Notes: generated from the sequence alone by a model not told the origin. A stretch of DNA of 7,501 nucleotides from Clostridia bacterium (GCA_007128555.1 SKXF01000174.1:1-7501); one strand, 5' to 3'; positions 1-6,542 are shown, counted from the first letter of the stretch. A program made the numbers and translations.

Positions 1-1218
1 ATAGCTTTCTTTGGACATGAGCATGGCGACTCCAGTACCGCCAACACGGAGATGTGCCTGATGTCTCCTGAAGGAACGGACTGGACATCCCTGACTTCCG
101 GTTTTGACAGAAATGTGGGCAACAGCGTGGGAGCGGATGCCCGTTTTGACGCCGGAGAGGCGGCGCCGGGTTGGTGCTCCTGGGGCCTGGTCTTCAGTCT
201 CACCGATGGCGGATGCTCCAGCCTGTACCGGGTTGACCGTGAGGGGAACCACAGTGCCATCGGAGGTTTCCCGCCGGTGATCACCTCTTACTCGGTTAAC
301 ACGGAAGGGGAGCCCGTTCTTGCTGCCGTTGGTGCTGACCACGATACGACCGGTGATCTGTGGGTGCTACGGCCGGGTGGCGATCCCGTGCAGTTCACCG
401 ATTTCAACAGGGACCTGTTCGCGGAGATTGAGATCAGTATCCCGGAGAGGGTTACCTTTGGCGAGGAGGACTGGGAGATCGAGGGATGGCTGATGAAGCC
501 CGTCGGGTTTGAAGAGGGGAAGAGGTATCCCCTGGTGCTCCAGATCCATGGGGGTCCCGCAGGGACCAGTGGCAACGCCTTTTTCCACGAGTACCAGGTG
601 CTCGCTGCTGCGGGTTATGGCGTTCTGTTCTCCAATCCCCGGGGTAGTACCGGCTACGGCCAACGGCATGCGGAGGGCGTAATCGGCGATTGGGGAGGTG
701 GCGATTACCGCGATCTGATGGGGGGCGTGGACTTCGCCTGTGAACAGGACTGGGTGGATCCTGAACGCCTCGGAGTGACGGGCGGAAGCTACGGCGGTTA
801 CATGACCAACTGGATCGTCAGCCAGACGGATCGTTTCGCGGCAGCGGTCACCTATCGTTCTATCTCCAACCTGTATACCAAGTACGGATGCAGCGACATC
901 GGCTTCTACAGCAACCGCCGGGGCATGGGCGGTGCCGAGCTGTGGGAGGATGAGGACTTCATTATGTCGCGGTCTCCCATCCGGTATGCCCCGGACGTGG
1001 TGACGCCGACCCTCATTGTTCATTCCGAGGAGGATTATCGCTGCCCGATGGAACAGGCGGAACAGTGGTACGTCGCTCTTAAGCGGCTCGGGGTGGAGTG
1101 TGAGTTTGTCCGGTACCAGGGTGAAAATCACGAACTGTCTCGTTCGGGTAAACCCTTCAACCGGCGGGACCGACTGAACCGCGCCCTCGCGTGGTTTGAC
1201 AGGCACCTGGGCACATAG
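1..1218 (+). CDS. S9 family peptidase (acylaminoacyl/prolyl oligopeptidase-like), C-terminal part, 5' end outside window
   Basis: Serine peptidase of family S9, which cleaves short peptides or releases N-acylated residues. The reading frame is open to base 1 (beginning IAFFGHEHGD), so the start and most of the N-terminal beta-propeller lie upstream. Window codons 1 to about 145 are the last propeller blades; the rest is the alpha/beta-hydrolase domain. All catalytic elements are visible: the oxyanion HGGP motif (bases 547-558), nucleophile Ser in GGSYGGYM (Ser codon 787-789), Asp in SEEDYRCP (1033-1035) and His in GENHELSRSG (1129-1131). This spacing and the ENHELSRSG ending are typical of the acylaminoacyl-peptidase-like S9C branch. 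No signal peptide can be judged because the N-terminus is missing; a cytoplasmic location is likely. The stop is TAG at 1216-1218, 27 bases before the membrane protein gene, so cotranscription is plausible. Exact substrate is unknown. Confidence 0.93.
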   Translation: MAFFGHEHGDSSTANTEMCLMSPEGTDWTSLTSGFDRNVGNSVGADARFDAGEAAPGWCSWGLVFSLTDGGCSSLYRVDREGNHSAIGGFPPVITSYSVNTEGEPVLAAVGADHDTTGDLWVLRPGGDPVQFTDFNRDLFAEIEISIPERVTFGEEDWEIEGWLMKPVGFEEGKRYPLVLQIHGGPAGTSGNAFFHEYQVLAAAGYGVLFSNPRGSTGYGQRHAEGVIGDWGGGDYRDLMGGVDFACEQDWVDPERLGVTGGSYGGYMTNWIVSQTDRFAAAVTYRSISNLYTKYGCSDIGFYSNRRGMGGAELWEDEDFIMSRSPIRYAPDVVTPTLIVHSEEDYRCPMEQAEQWYVALKRLGVECEFVRYQGENHELSRSGKPFNRRDRLNRALAWFDRHLGT

Positions 1219-1245
1219 CGAAAGGAACTGGGGGTAGCTGCGAAC

Positions 1246-2289
1246 ATGGCGGAGTTTTTGAGACGGAAGAACATCGAATTTAGCGTGCAACGTTACCTGA
1301 TTGACGGCCTGGGGGCAATGGCCCTGGGACTGTTTGGCACCCTGATCATCGGGGTGATCCTGGAGACCATTGGGGCACGGATTGGCATTCCCTTTCTTGT
1401 AGAGACCGGTGAGCTGGCCAAGTCGATGATGGGGCCGGGGATCGGTGTGGCGGTGGCACTGGGTCTGAAGGCGCCGCCCCTGGTACTCTTTGCCTCGACC
1501 GTGGCCGGTTTCGCTGGGGCCGCAGGTGGTCCCGTGGGGGCCTGGGTGGCCTCGGTGGTGGCTGTGGAGCTGGGCAAGGTGGTTTCGGGTGAGACCAGCC
1601 TGGACATCATCGTGACGCCCAGCGTCGTTGTGATCTTCGGATTGGCCGCAGCCCAGTTTGTCGGCCCGCCCATAGCAACCTTCATGGTGGGCCTGGGAGA
1701 GTTCATCATGTGGGCCACGGAACTGCATCCTTTGCCCATGGGAATCATCGTGGCTGTGGTGATGGGATGGGCCCTGACCGCCCCCATATCCAGTGCAGCC
1801 CTGGCCATTGCGCTTCAATTGAGTGGCGTGGCGGGAGGGGCCGCCCTTGCCGGTTGTGCGGCACACATGGTGGGCTTTGCCGTGGCTTCTTTTCCGGACA
1901 ACGGAATCGGCGGCCTGGTATCCCAGGGCCTGGGAACGAGCATGTTGCAGATTCCAAACATCATCCGGCGCCCCCTCATCGGCGTGCCGGTGACCATTGC
2001 CAGCGCGGTGGGCGGTCCCCTGGCGACCCTGGCCTTCATCATGGACACGACCCCGTGGGGAGCAGGGATGGGCACCAGCGGGCTCGTGGGCCAGTTCGGG
2101 ACGGTGTCGGCCATGGGATGGTCTACGGGGGTGTTCGTATCGGTGGCCCTTCTGCACTTTCTGATTCCCGCGGCGCTTGCCGGTCTCGTAGCGCATTACA
2201 TGCGCCGTGTGGGCTGGATCAAATCCGGGGACATGTCCCTACGGGGAGAAGATGACAGTGAAGCCGATTGTTGCGATCAGCGCGGGTGA
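1246..2289 (+). CDS. PTS EIIC_2 / PfoR-family integral membrane protein
   Basis: Polytopic membrane protein of 347 aa resembling the PTS_EIIC_2 family, which includes PfoR, a putative regulator of perfringolysin O in Clostridium perfringens. About eight or more hydrophobic segments are visible, near residues 23-41, 66-92, 97-113, 122-147, 164-190, 196-216, 243-266 and 293-318. Between them are Gly/Pro-rich loops typical of the family, such as GPGIGVAVALGLKAPPLV (64-80), FPDNGIGGLVSQGLGTSMLQ (216-235) and MDTTPWGAGMGTSGLVGQFG (266-285). A charged N-terminus (MAEFLRRKN) suggests it is cytoplasmic. No IIA, IIB, HPr or EI partner and no phosphorylatable domain is present, so sugar phosphotransfer is unproven; it may transport or sense a small solute. 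The ribosome site is weak: AAAGGA at 1221-1226 is far and a G-run at 1230-1234 is nearer. The last 38 bases overlap the next gene. Family assignment is firm, function is not. Confidence 0.88.
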   Translation: MAEFLRRKNIEFSVQRYLIDGLGAMALGLFGTLIIGVILETIGARIGIPFLVETGELAKSMMGPGIGVAVALGLKAPPLVLFASTVAGFAGAAGGPVGAWVASVVAVELGKVVSGETSLDIIVTPSVVVIFGLAAAQFVGPPIATFMVGLGEFIMWATELHPLPMGIIVAVVMGWALTAPISSAALAIALQLSGVAGGAALAGCAAHMVGFAVASFPDNGIGGLVSQGLGTSMLQIPNIIRRPLIGVPVTIASAVGGPLATLAFIMDTTPWGAGMGTSGLVGQFGTVSAMGWSTGVFVSVALLHFLIPAALAGLVAHYMRRVGWIKSGDMSLRGEDDSEADCCDQRG

Positions 2290-3253
2290 TCCGGCGGGGA
2301 TTGGACCGGAGATAGCGGTGCGGGCAGCTCTCTCGGAGCGGGTCCGGTGCAGGGCGGTTCCCCTTCTCATCGGTGACCGTCTGCACCTGCAACGGGCGCT
2401 TGGGCACCAGGAGGCGGGAGTGAGGCTTTTCCAGGCCTCGGATCCGCCCCATGATGCTCCCGAGGGGGCGTTGATGTATTGTCAGCCCCCGGGAGAGGAA
2501 CTGGCCGTGCAGCCCGGCGTGATCTCGGCTGCCTCGGGGGCAGCTGCGGCCCGGGCTTTCGAACATGCGGTCCATCTCACCCGGGAGGGAATCTGCTGTT
2601 CGCTGGCCACGGCCCCCTTGCATAAAGGGGCCCTGAAACGGGCCGGGATTGGCTACCCGGATCATACCCAGGGACTTCGCCAGCTCACCGGCGTTCCCGC
2701 CGTTCGCACGATGTTTCAGACGGGATCCTTGCGGATCTTCTTTCTCAGCCGTCACTGTTCACTGCGCCAGGCGATCGATCGCATAACAGAGGGGGACATC
2801 GTGGCCCTGGCCCGGGCCGTGGCGGAGGATTTGCAGCAGATGGGGGTTGAATCGCCTCGAATGGCACTGGCGGCCCTGAACCCCCACGCCGGAGACGGGG
2901 GGCTGTTTGGAGATGAGGAGGTTCGGATTCTCGCTCCCGCGGTTCGGAGGGTCCAGGGAGAGGGTCTGGATCTCGAGGGTCCTGTCCCCGCTGATGCGGT
3001 CTTTCACCTGGGCGCCTCCGGGCGCTATGACGCGGTCCTGTCCCTCTTTCACGACCAGGGCCACATCGCGGCCAAGACCCTCGATTTTCACCGAACCATC
3101 AGTTTTACCTTCGGGCTACCCTTCTTGCGTACGTCCGTGGATCACGGGACCGCCCTTGACCTGGCGGGAACAGGCAGGGCCAGCAGTATTTCCATGGAGG
3201 AGGCCACCCTTGCTGCTGCCCAGTGGGGACCTGTCTGGCGGGCAGGAAAGTAG
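2252..3253 (+). CDS. pdxA: PdxA-family dehydrogenase (4-hydroxythreonine-4-phosphate dehydrogenase or PdxA2-like)
   Basis: NAD(P)-dependent, metal-dependent decarboxylating dehydrogenase of the PdxA family (333 aa, usual length about 330). PdxA oxidises 4-phosphohydroxy-L-threonine in vitamin B6 synthesis; PdxA2-type paralogues act on four-carbon sugar-acid phosphates. Visible motifs are AGDPAGIGPE (residues 11-20), ATAPLHKGALKRAG (119-132), NPHAGDGGLFGDEE (210-223), SLFHDQGH (264-271) and GLPFLRTSVDHGTALDLAG (288-306). Candidate metal ligands are His138, His212 and His267; Lys275 and Arg293 match E. coli substrate-contact positions as I recall them. The usual GHTE is DHTQ here and the Asn of the usual VNIT stretch is Ser284, so substrate may differ from the classical one. 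ATG at 2252 is chosen because it gives the family N-terminus and follows GGGGAGAAG; an upstream in-frame GTG at 2207 would add 15 unconserved residues. The start lies inside the membrane protein gene, suggesting translational coupling. No other B6 gene is nearby. Confidence 0.88.
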   Translation: MTVKPIVAISAGDPAGIGPEIAVRAALSERVRCRAVPLLIGDRLHLQRALGHQEAGVRLFQASDPPHDAPEGALMYCQPPGEELAVQPGVISAASGAAAARAFEHAVHLTREGICCSLATAPLHKGALKRAGIGYPDHTQGLRQLTGVPAVRTMFQTGSLRIFFLSRHCSLRQAIDRITEGDIVALARAVAEDLQQMGVESPRMALAALNPHAGDGGLFGDEEVRILAPAVRRVQGEGLDLEGPVPADAVFHLGASGRYDAVLSLFHDQGHIAAKTLDFHRTISFTFGLPFLRTSVDHGTALDLAGTGRASSISMEEATLAAAQWGPVWRAGK

Positions 3254-3347
3254 GTTCGGGTGGCGAAGTGACTGCAATGGCACCGGTTTCTCCCGTAACC
3301 GGGGGAAGTGGGGGCCAACCATCAATAGGTGCGAGGGGGCATAATAG
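3254..3347 (+). other. 94-base gap between the PdxA homologue and the amidohydrolase
   Basis: No gene fits here. It holds a short possible hairpin (arms CCGGTT at 3283-3288 and AACCGG at 3297-3302, 8-base loop) without a T-tract, and the ribosome site of the next gene near its end. I see no convincing -35/-10 pair, so read-through from upstream is the simplest reading. Confidence 0.4.
3333..3339 (+). promoter_or_regulatory. Ribosome binding site deciding a TTG start
   Basis: GAGGGGG lies 8 bases before TTG at 3348. An in-frame TAG stop occupies 3345-3347, immediately upstream, so the protein cannot start earlier. The next in-frame GTG (3372) would remove the first beta strand, which is conserved in amidohydrolases. 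The TTG is therefore the best start. Confidence 0.7.
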
Positions 3348-4532
3348 TTGATAGCAATTACCAATGGCAAGGTGTTGACGATCACCCAGGGTACGATTGA
3401 ACAGGGTACGGTTCTCGTCGATGGCTGCAAGATCGTCGCGGTGGGAACGGATGTTGAGATTCCCGAGGGGACAACGATCATTGATGCTGCGGGCAAGTGG
3501 GTGACGCCCGGCCTGATCGATGCCCACAGTCACATCGGCCTTTTTGGTGAGCCCTCTGTGTGGGCCACTGCCGATGGAAATGAGACCACCAGCCCGGTGA
3601 CGCCCCAGCTGCGGGGAATGGACTCTCTCAATCCCGACGATCCCTCCTTTGCAGATGTGTTGGCAGCCGGGGTCACATGCGTATACACCCAGCCCGGCAG
3701 TGCCAACATCATTGGAGGAACAGGTGTTGCCATCAAGCTCGCCGGCAAGACCGTCGATGAGATGGTGATCCCCGGGACCGAGGGCATGAAAATGGCCCTG
3801 GGTGAGAATCCAAAGCGGGTCTACGGCGAGGGCAAAGGCAAGACCCCGGCAACCCGCATGGCCAACGCTGCGGTGATGCGGGAGGCCCTGGTCTCTGCCC
3901 AGAACTACCTGGACAAGATCGAGAAGGCGGAGGCCAAGGCGAAAGAGAAGGGCGAGGCGCCCGATCTGCCCCCCAGGAACCTGAAGTGGGAGGCCCTGGG
4001 CAAGGTGCTCACCGGCGAGATGTCGGCTCACATCCACGCCCATCGGGCGGACGATATTCTGACGGCGATCCGCATTGCGGAGGAGTTCGGGATTCGGTAC
4101 AGCCTGGAACACGTGACCGAGGGGTTCAAGATCGCGGAGATCCTCGCGGAAAAGGGCGTTCCCTGTATTGTCGGGCCCCTGATGATGTCCCGGGGCAAGA
4201 TGGAAATCAAGGAGGTGACCCTGGCCAATCCCGGGATTTTAGCCAGGGCAGGGGTCAAGGTCAGTATACAGATGGACGGCGCCTCCAGTACGAAATGGCT
4301 GCCCGTGGTGACGGGTCTTGCCGTCCGAGAGGGTATGCCCGAAGACGAGGCGATGAAGGCGATCACCATCAACGCAGCCGAGGTACTGGGCATTGATGAC
4401 CGGGTAGGAAGCCTTGAACCTGGCAAGGACGCGGATGTGGCCATTTTCGATGGTAATCCCCTGCACAACTTCACCAAGTGCGTGGCGACCCTCGTGGAGG
4501 GCAAAACCGTACACAATCTCGAGGAAAAATGA
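3348..4532 (+). CDS. Metal-dependent amidohydrolase (imidazolonepropionase-like)
   Basis: Cytoplasmic hydrolase of the amidohydrolase superfamily (394 aa), probably cleaving a cyclic amide or C-N bond; the substrate is unknown. The N-terminal beta-sandwich strands (ITNGKVLT, TVLVDGCKIVAVG) lead to the metal-binding DAHSHIG motif with His60 and His62. Other expected ligands are in the barrel: MSAHIHAHRADDI (His228, His230, His232), SLEHVTEG (His255) and IQMDGAS (Asp310). The C-terminal ITINAAEVLGIDDRVGSLEPGKDADVAIFDGNPL (339-372) is the usual closing segment. GMKMALGENPKRVYG (146-160), followed by TRMANAAVMREALVSAQNY, is typical of a subgroup often annotated simply as amidohydrolase. A Lys/Glu/Ala-rich helix (186-205) looks like a lid insertion. 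It starts at TTG, directly after an in-frame stop. It lies downstream of the PdxA homologue and is followed by a strong hairpin. A peptide- or purine-derivative breakdown role is a guess from the neighbouring peptidase. Confidence 0.92.
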   Translation: MIAITNGKVLTITQGTIEQGTVLVDGCKIVAVGTDVEIPEGTTIIDAAGKWVTPGLIDAHSHIGLFGEPSVWATADGNETTSPVTPQLRGMDSLNPDDPSFADVLAAGVTCVYTQPGSANIIGGTGVAIKLAGKTVDEMVIPGTEGMKMALGENPKRVYGEGKGKTPATRMANAAVMREALVSAQNYLDKIEKAEAKAKEKGEAPDLPPRNLKWEALGKVLTGEMSAHIHAHRADDILTAIRIAEEFGIRYSLEHVTEGFKIAEILAEKGVPCIVGPLMMSRGKMEIKEVTLANPGILARAGVKVSIQMDGASSTKWLPVVTGLAVREGMPEDEAMKAITINAAEVLGIDDRVGSLEPGKDADVAIFDGNPLHNFTKCVATLVEGKTVHNLEEK

Positions 4533-4538
4533 GGTCGT

Positions 4539-4575
4539 CATATCCCGCTCCGGGGATCTCCCGGAGCGGGATATG
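4539..4575. terminator. Perfect 16-bp inverted repeat; T-less terminator, mRNA hairpin or operator
   Basis: The arms are 4539-4554 (CATATCCCGCTCCGGG) and 4560-4575 (CCCGGAGCGGGATATG), perfectly complementary, with the 5-base loop GATCT. It begins 7 bases after the amidohydrolase stop. There is no T-run on the 3' side; instead the ribosome site of the next gene follows within 3 bases. It could end or pause transcription, protect the upstream mRNA, or be a protein binding site. The repeat is certain; its role is inferred. Confidence 0.6.
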
Positions 4576-4577
4576 TG

Positions 4578-4584
4578 AGGAGGG
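4578..4584 (+). promoter_or_regulatory. Strong ribosome binding site abutting the hairpin
   Basis: AGGAGGG lies only 3 bases before ATG 4588 and 2 bases after the hairpin's 3' arm. The short spacing raises the option of the in-frame ATG at 4603, which would drop MSKKE. Hairpin formation could affect ribosome access. Confidence 0.6.
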
Positions 4585-4587
4585 AAT

Positions 4588-5154
4588 ATGTCCAAAAAAG
4601 AGATGAATCCTGGAACCTTACTGTATCCTGTACCCGCTGTCATGGTCAGTTGCGCCGACCGCACGGGCAAGGCCAATATCATTGCCATCGCCTGGGTTGG
4701 GGTCATGTCCTCGGATCCCCCGATGGTCGGGATCGGTGTCCGGAGCAACAGGTACTCCCACCCCCTGATCACGGACAGCGGCGAGTTCGTGGTGAACATC
4801 CCCCGTGTTGACCAGGCATCCGCCCTGGACTACACCGGTGTGGTCTCGGGTCGGGACTGCGACAAGTTCGCAGACACCGGCCTCACGCCGGCCAAGTCTT
4901 CGGTGCTCGAGTATGCTCCCATGATCGAGGAGTGTCCCATTAGCCTCGAATGCAAGGTGACCCATCGCCTGCCCCTGGGCAGTCATGATTGCTTCGTCGG
5001 TGAGGTGGTCCGGGTACACGTTGACGAGGCGTGGACCAACGAGTCCGGGACGTTTTCCGTCGTGCCGGAACAGCTGTTGGCCTATGCCCAGGGACGATAC
5101 CATCGGCTCGGCGAGGAGATCGGCAGGAGCGGGTTTTCGAAGAAGAAGGACTGA
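4588..5154 (+). CDS. Flavin reductase family protein (FMN-binding split-barrel)
   Basis: Cytoplasmic flavoprotein of the flavin reductase-like family (188 aa, normal length). Members bind FMN and reduce flavin with NAD(P)H or serve as small electron-transfer oxidoreductases in anaerobes. Family features in order are: PVPAVMVSCAD (15-24), NIIAIAWVGVMSSDPPMVGIGVR (30-52) which forms much of the FMN site, GEFVVNIP (65-72), SGRDCDKFADTGLTP (87-101), CPISLECKV (116-124), and GSHDCFVGEVVRVHVDE (131-147). The C-terminal YHRLGEEIGRSGFSKKK resembles the usual ending. There is no membrane segment or signal peptide. The ATG at 4588 has a strong but close AGGAGGG; ATG 4603 is an alternative. The stop is 2 bases before sfsA, so the two are almost surely cotranslated. 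Its electron donor and partner are not shown by context. Confidence 0.92.
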   Translation: MSKKEMNPGTLLYPVPAVMVSCADRTGKANIIAIAWVGVMSSDPPMVGIGVRSNRYSHPLITDSGEFVVNIPRVDQASALDYTGVVSGRDCDKFADTGLTPAKSSVLEYAPMIEECPISLECKVTHRLPLGSHDCFVGEVVRVHVDEAWTNESGTFSVVPEQLLAYAQGRYHRLGEEIGRSGFSKKKD

Positions 5155-5156
5155 AG

Positions 5157-5954
5157 ATGGACGTACGTTGCATGGTCCCCGTGGGACCGGGTTCCCGCGT
5201 GCCGCTGGATGGGAGGTTGGCCTGCGGGCGGTTCCTGCGGAGAGTCAACCGGTTTGTTGCAGAGGTGCAGCTCGGGGGGCAGATCGAGCTGGTGCACGTT
5301 CCGAACTCGGGTCGTCTGACCCAGCTGCTGATCCCGGGGAATCCCGTGATCCTTGGCGATCGCAGATCGCCCACCCGCAAGACCGACTGGGATTTGATCC
5401 TGGCGGCTCTGCCGAACGGGACGTCACCCCGATGGAGTCTTGTGGACTCGCGCCGGCCCATGGATATCCTCTTTCGAGCCCTGCGGGAAGGCCGCCTACC
5501 GGAGTTTGGCGGTCTGACCCGTGTCGACCGGGAAGTATCCGTCGGCGGAAGCCGTTTTGATTATCGCCTGGGAAGGGATGGTGACCCGGGGGCGTGCTGG
5601 GTGGAGCTCAAGTCGGTGACCCTCACGGTCCCCACCCCCTGGGGGCCAGAGGCCCGATTCCCTGATGCCCCGACCAGGCGGGGAACCCGGCACCTGCGGG
5701 AGCTCTCTGCCCTGGCCGGAGGCGGCACCCGGTGCGCTGTGGTTTTTGCTGTATGCCGGCCGGACGCCCAATCTGTTTCTGCCCATGCCGAGGTGGACCC
5801 TGCCTTCGCCAGCGCCCTATGGGATGCCGCCATGGCCGGTGTCGAGATCTATGGTCTCAGGATACACTCGGATCCCCGGACGGGTTGTGGATTGGAAGGG
5901 CGTCTACCCGTAAGGATCGTAAGGATTCCCTCGCCAGGTGGCAATCACTTCTAA
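5157..5954 (+). CDS. sfsA: SfsA family DNA/RNA nuclease-like protein (sugar fermentation stimulation protein homologue)
   Basis: SfsA homologue of 265 aa, a little longer than the usual 230-245 because of an N-terminal lead of about 20 residues. Family members have an N-terminal OB-like nucleic-acid-binding part and a C-terminal PD-(D/E)xK nuclease-type core; the E. coli protein was first linked to maltose gene expression. Seen here: RFLRRVNRFVAEV (25-37), HVPNSGRLTQLLIPGNPV (47-64), RKTDWDLI (74-81), SRFDYRLG (132-139), CWVELKSVTL (147-156) and FPDAPTRRGTRHLRELSALAGGG (168-190). Asp135, Glu150 and Lys152 fit the nuclease core, so it is probably active. ATG 5157 follows AAGGA at 5146-5150; ATG 5172 is also possible. 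It starts 2 bases after the flavin reductase stop. No terminator-like T-tract follows. Biological role is still poorly defined in the family. Confidence 0.93.
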   Translation: MDVRCMVPVGPGSRVPLDGRLACGRFLRRVNRFVAEVQLGGQIELVHVPNSGRLTQLLIPGNPVILGDRRSPTRKTDWDLILAALPNGTSPRWSLVDSRRPMDILFRALREGRLPEFGGLTRVDREVSVGGSRFDYRLGRDGDPGACWVELKSVTLTVPTPWGPEARFPDAPTRRGTRHLRELSALAGGGTRCAVVFAVCRPDAQSVSAHAEVDPAFASALWDAAMAGVEIYGLRIHSDPRTGCGLEGRLPVRIVRIPSPGGNHF

Positions 5955-5993
5955 CTGTCAGGTCTCACCCTTCCCCACAGTTGCTAACCGAAG

Positions 5994-6023
5994 TTGCTTC
6001 TCCGCAACATGTAGTGTTATCGT
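5994..6023 (+). promoter_or_regulatory. Weak candidate promoter with extended -10
   Basis: TTGCTT (5994-5999) could be a poor -35. After 18 bases comes TATCGT (6018-6023), preceded by TG at 6015-6016, giving an extended -10. The match is modest. Its position between and across the two NrdR-like boxes is what makes it plausible. Confidence 0.35.
6002..6017 (+). promoter_or_regulatory. NrdR box 1 (candidate operator)
   Basis: CCGCAACATGTAGTGT matches the published NrdR-box consensus ACACWATATATWGTGT at 12 of 16 positions by my count, with the right half (TAGTGT) perfect. It lies just upstream of and overlaps the extended -10, and its centre is 33 bp before that of box 2. Confidence 0.58.
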
Positions 6024-6034
6024 TTTCTGTGGTC

Positions 6035-6050
6035 ATCCCATATCTTGTGG
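6035..6050 (+). promoter_or_regulatory. NrdR box 2 (candidate operator)
   Basis: ATCCCATATCTTGTGG matches the NrdR-box consensus at 11 of 16 positions by my count. It ends 18 bases before the nrdR ATG, where a bound repressor would cover the region just downstream of the candidate promoter. Confidence 0.52.
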
Positions 6051-6068
6051 CGAGAGGACTGAGTGGTG

Positions 6069-6542
6069 ATGAGATGCCCTCATTGTGGTGAGTTGGGGAG
6101 CCGGGTTCTGGATTCGCGCCCAGCTGAGGAGAATCGATGTGTACGTCGGCGACGGGAGTGTCCCCATTGCCAGGGGCGGTTCACAACCTATGAGCGCATC
6201 GATGAAGCTCCTCTCATGGTGATCAAGAGGGATGGCAGGAGGGAGAGGTTTCAGCGCGACAAGGTTCTCGGGGGCCTGGTAACGGCCTGTGAGAAGCGGC
6301 CCATCAGTATGGACGAGCTCCAGCGCCTGGTCAATGACGTGGAGTACCAGGTCAGGGCAGATGCGTCTGGGGAGGTTACCTCGAGGGACATTGGGGAGAA
6401 GGTCATGGACAAACTGCGGAAGCTGGACGAGGTGGCCTATGTCCGGTTCGCCTCGGTGTACCGGCTTTTTGCTGATGTGGAGGCCTTTCGTCGGGAGGTG
6501 GCCCAGCTGAGAAGAGACCGAGAGGACGAGAGGAGGCATTGA
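6069..6542 (+). CDS. nrdR: Transcriptional repressor NrdR
   Basis: Nucleotide-sensing repressor of ribonucleotide reductase genes (157 aa; family about 150). The N-terminal zinc ribbon is intact with CPHC (Cys3, Cys6) and CPHC (Cys31, Cys34), preceded by the basic stretch RCVRRRREC that contacts DNA. An ATP-cone follows from about residue 50: [30 protein letters not shown], ending with the conserved [33 protein letters not shown] (108-140). This domain binds ATP or dATP and sets the oligomeric state and DNA binding. ATG 6069 is chosen because it gives the canonical MRCPHCG start. GTG 6063 and 6066 are in frame and stand at 5 and 8 bases from AGAGG (6053-6057), so a start one or two codons earlier cannot be excluded. 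It is followed 20 bases later by nrdJ, its expected target, and preceded by two candidate boxes, implying autoregulation. The last 15 residues are strongly charged. Confidence 0.97.
   Translation: MRCPHCGELGSRVLDSRPAEENRCVRRRRECPHCQGRFTTYERIDEAPLMVIKRDGRRERFQRDKVLGGLVTACEKRPISMDELQRLVNDVEYQVRADASGEVTSRDIGEKVMDKLRKLDEVAYVRFASVYRLFADVEAFRREVAQLRRDREDERRH

Larger units (their letters stand above)
5955..6068 (+). promoter_or_regulatory. Regulatory gap upstream of nrdR
   Basis: This 114-base gap is less GC-rich than its surroundings and contains no gene. It holds two NrdR-box-like sites and a weak promoter, listed separately. A small hairpin is possible (GTTGC 5993-5997 with GCAAC 6004-6008), but there is no T-tract, so I do not call a terminator for sfsA. 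Confidence 0.6.

Noticed and set aside
367..2196. Long minus-strand open frame (609 codons) opposite the peptidase and membrane protein genes
   Set aside because: Its translation has no recognisable motifs, is rich in His/Arg/Pro as expected of an antisense shadow in GC-rich DNA, and both genes beneath it are clear family members.
2771..2782. 12-bp perfect palindrome GCGATCGATCGC
   Set aside because: It lies within conserved PdxA coding sequence (codons for QAIDRI) and is a simple repeat of GATC; no sign of a regulatory role.
3283..3302. Possible terminator hairpin after the PdxA homologue
   Set aside because: Only a 6-bp stem with an 8-base loop and no T-run; too weak to call.
3105..4112. 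Minus-strand open frame (335 codons) opposite the amidohydrolase
   Set aside because: It crosses a gene end and an intergenic gap with no motif or ribosome site; it is a shadow of codon bias on the other strand.
5031..5156. N-terminal extension of sfsA to an ATG at 5031
   Set aside because: The extra 42 codons overlap the flavin reductase in another frame and show no SfsA similarity; ATG 5157 has a proper ribosome site.
5993..6008. Possible terminator hairpin after sfsA
   Set aside because: Only 5 bp of stem and no T-tract, and it overlaps the first NrdR-like box and promoter region.
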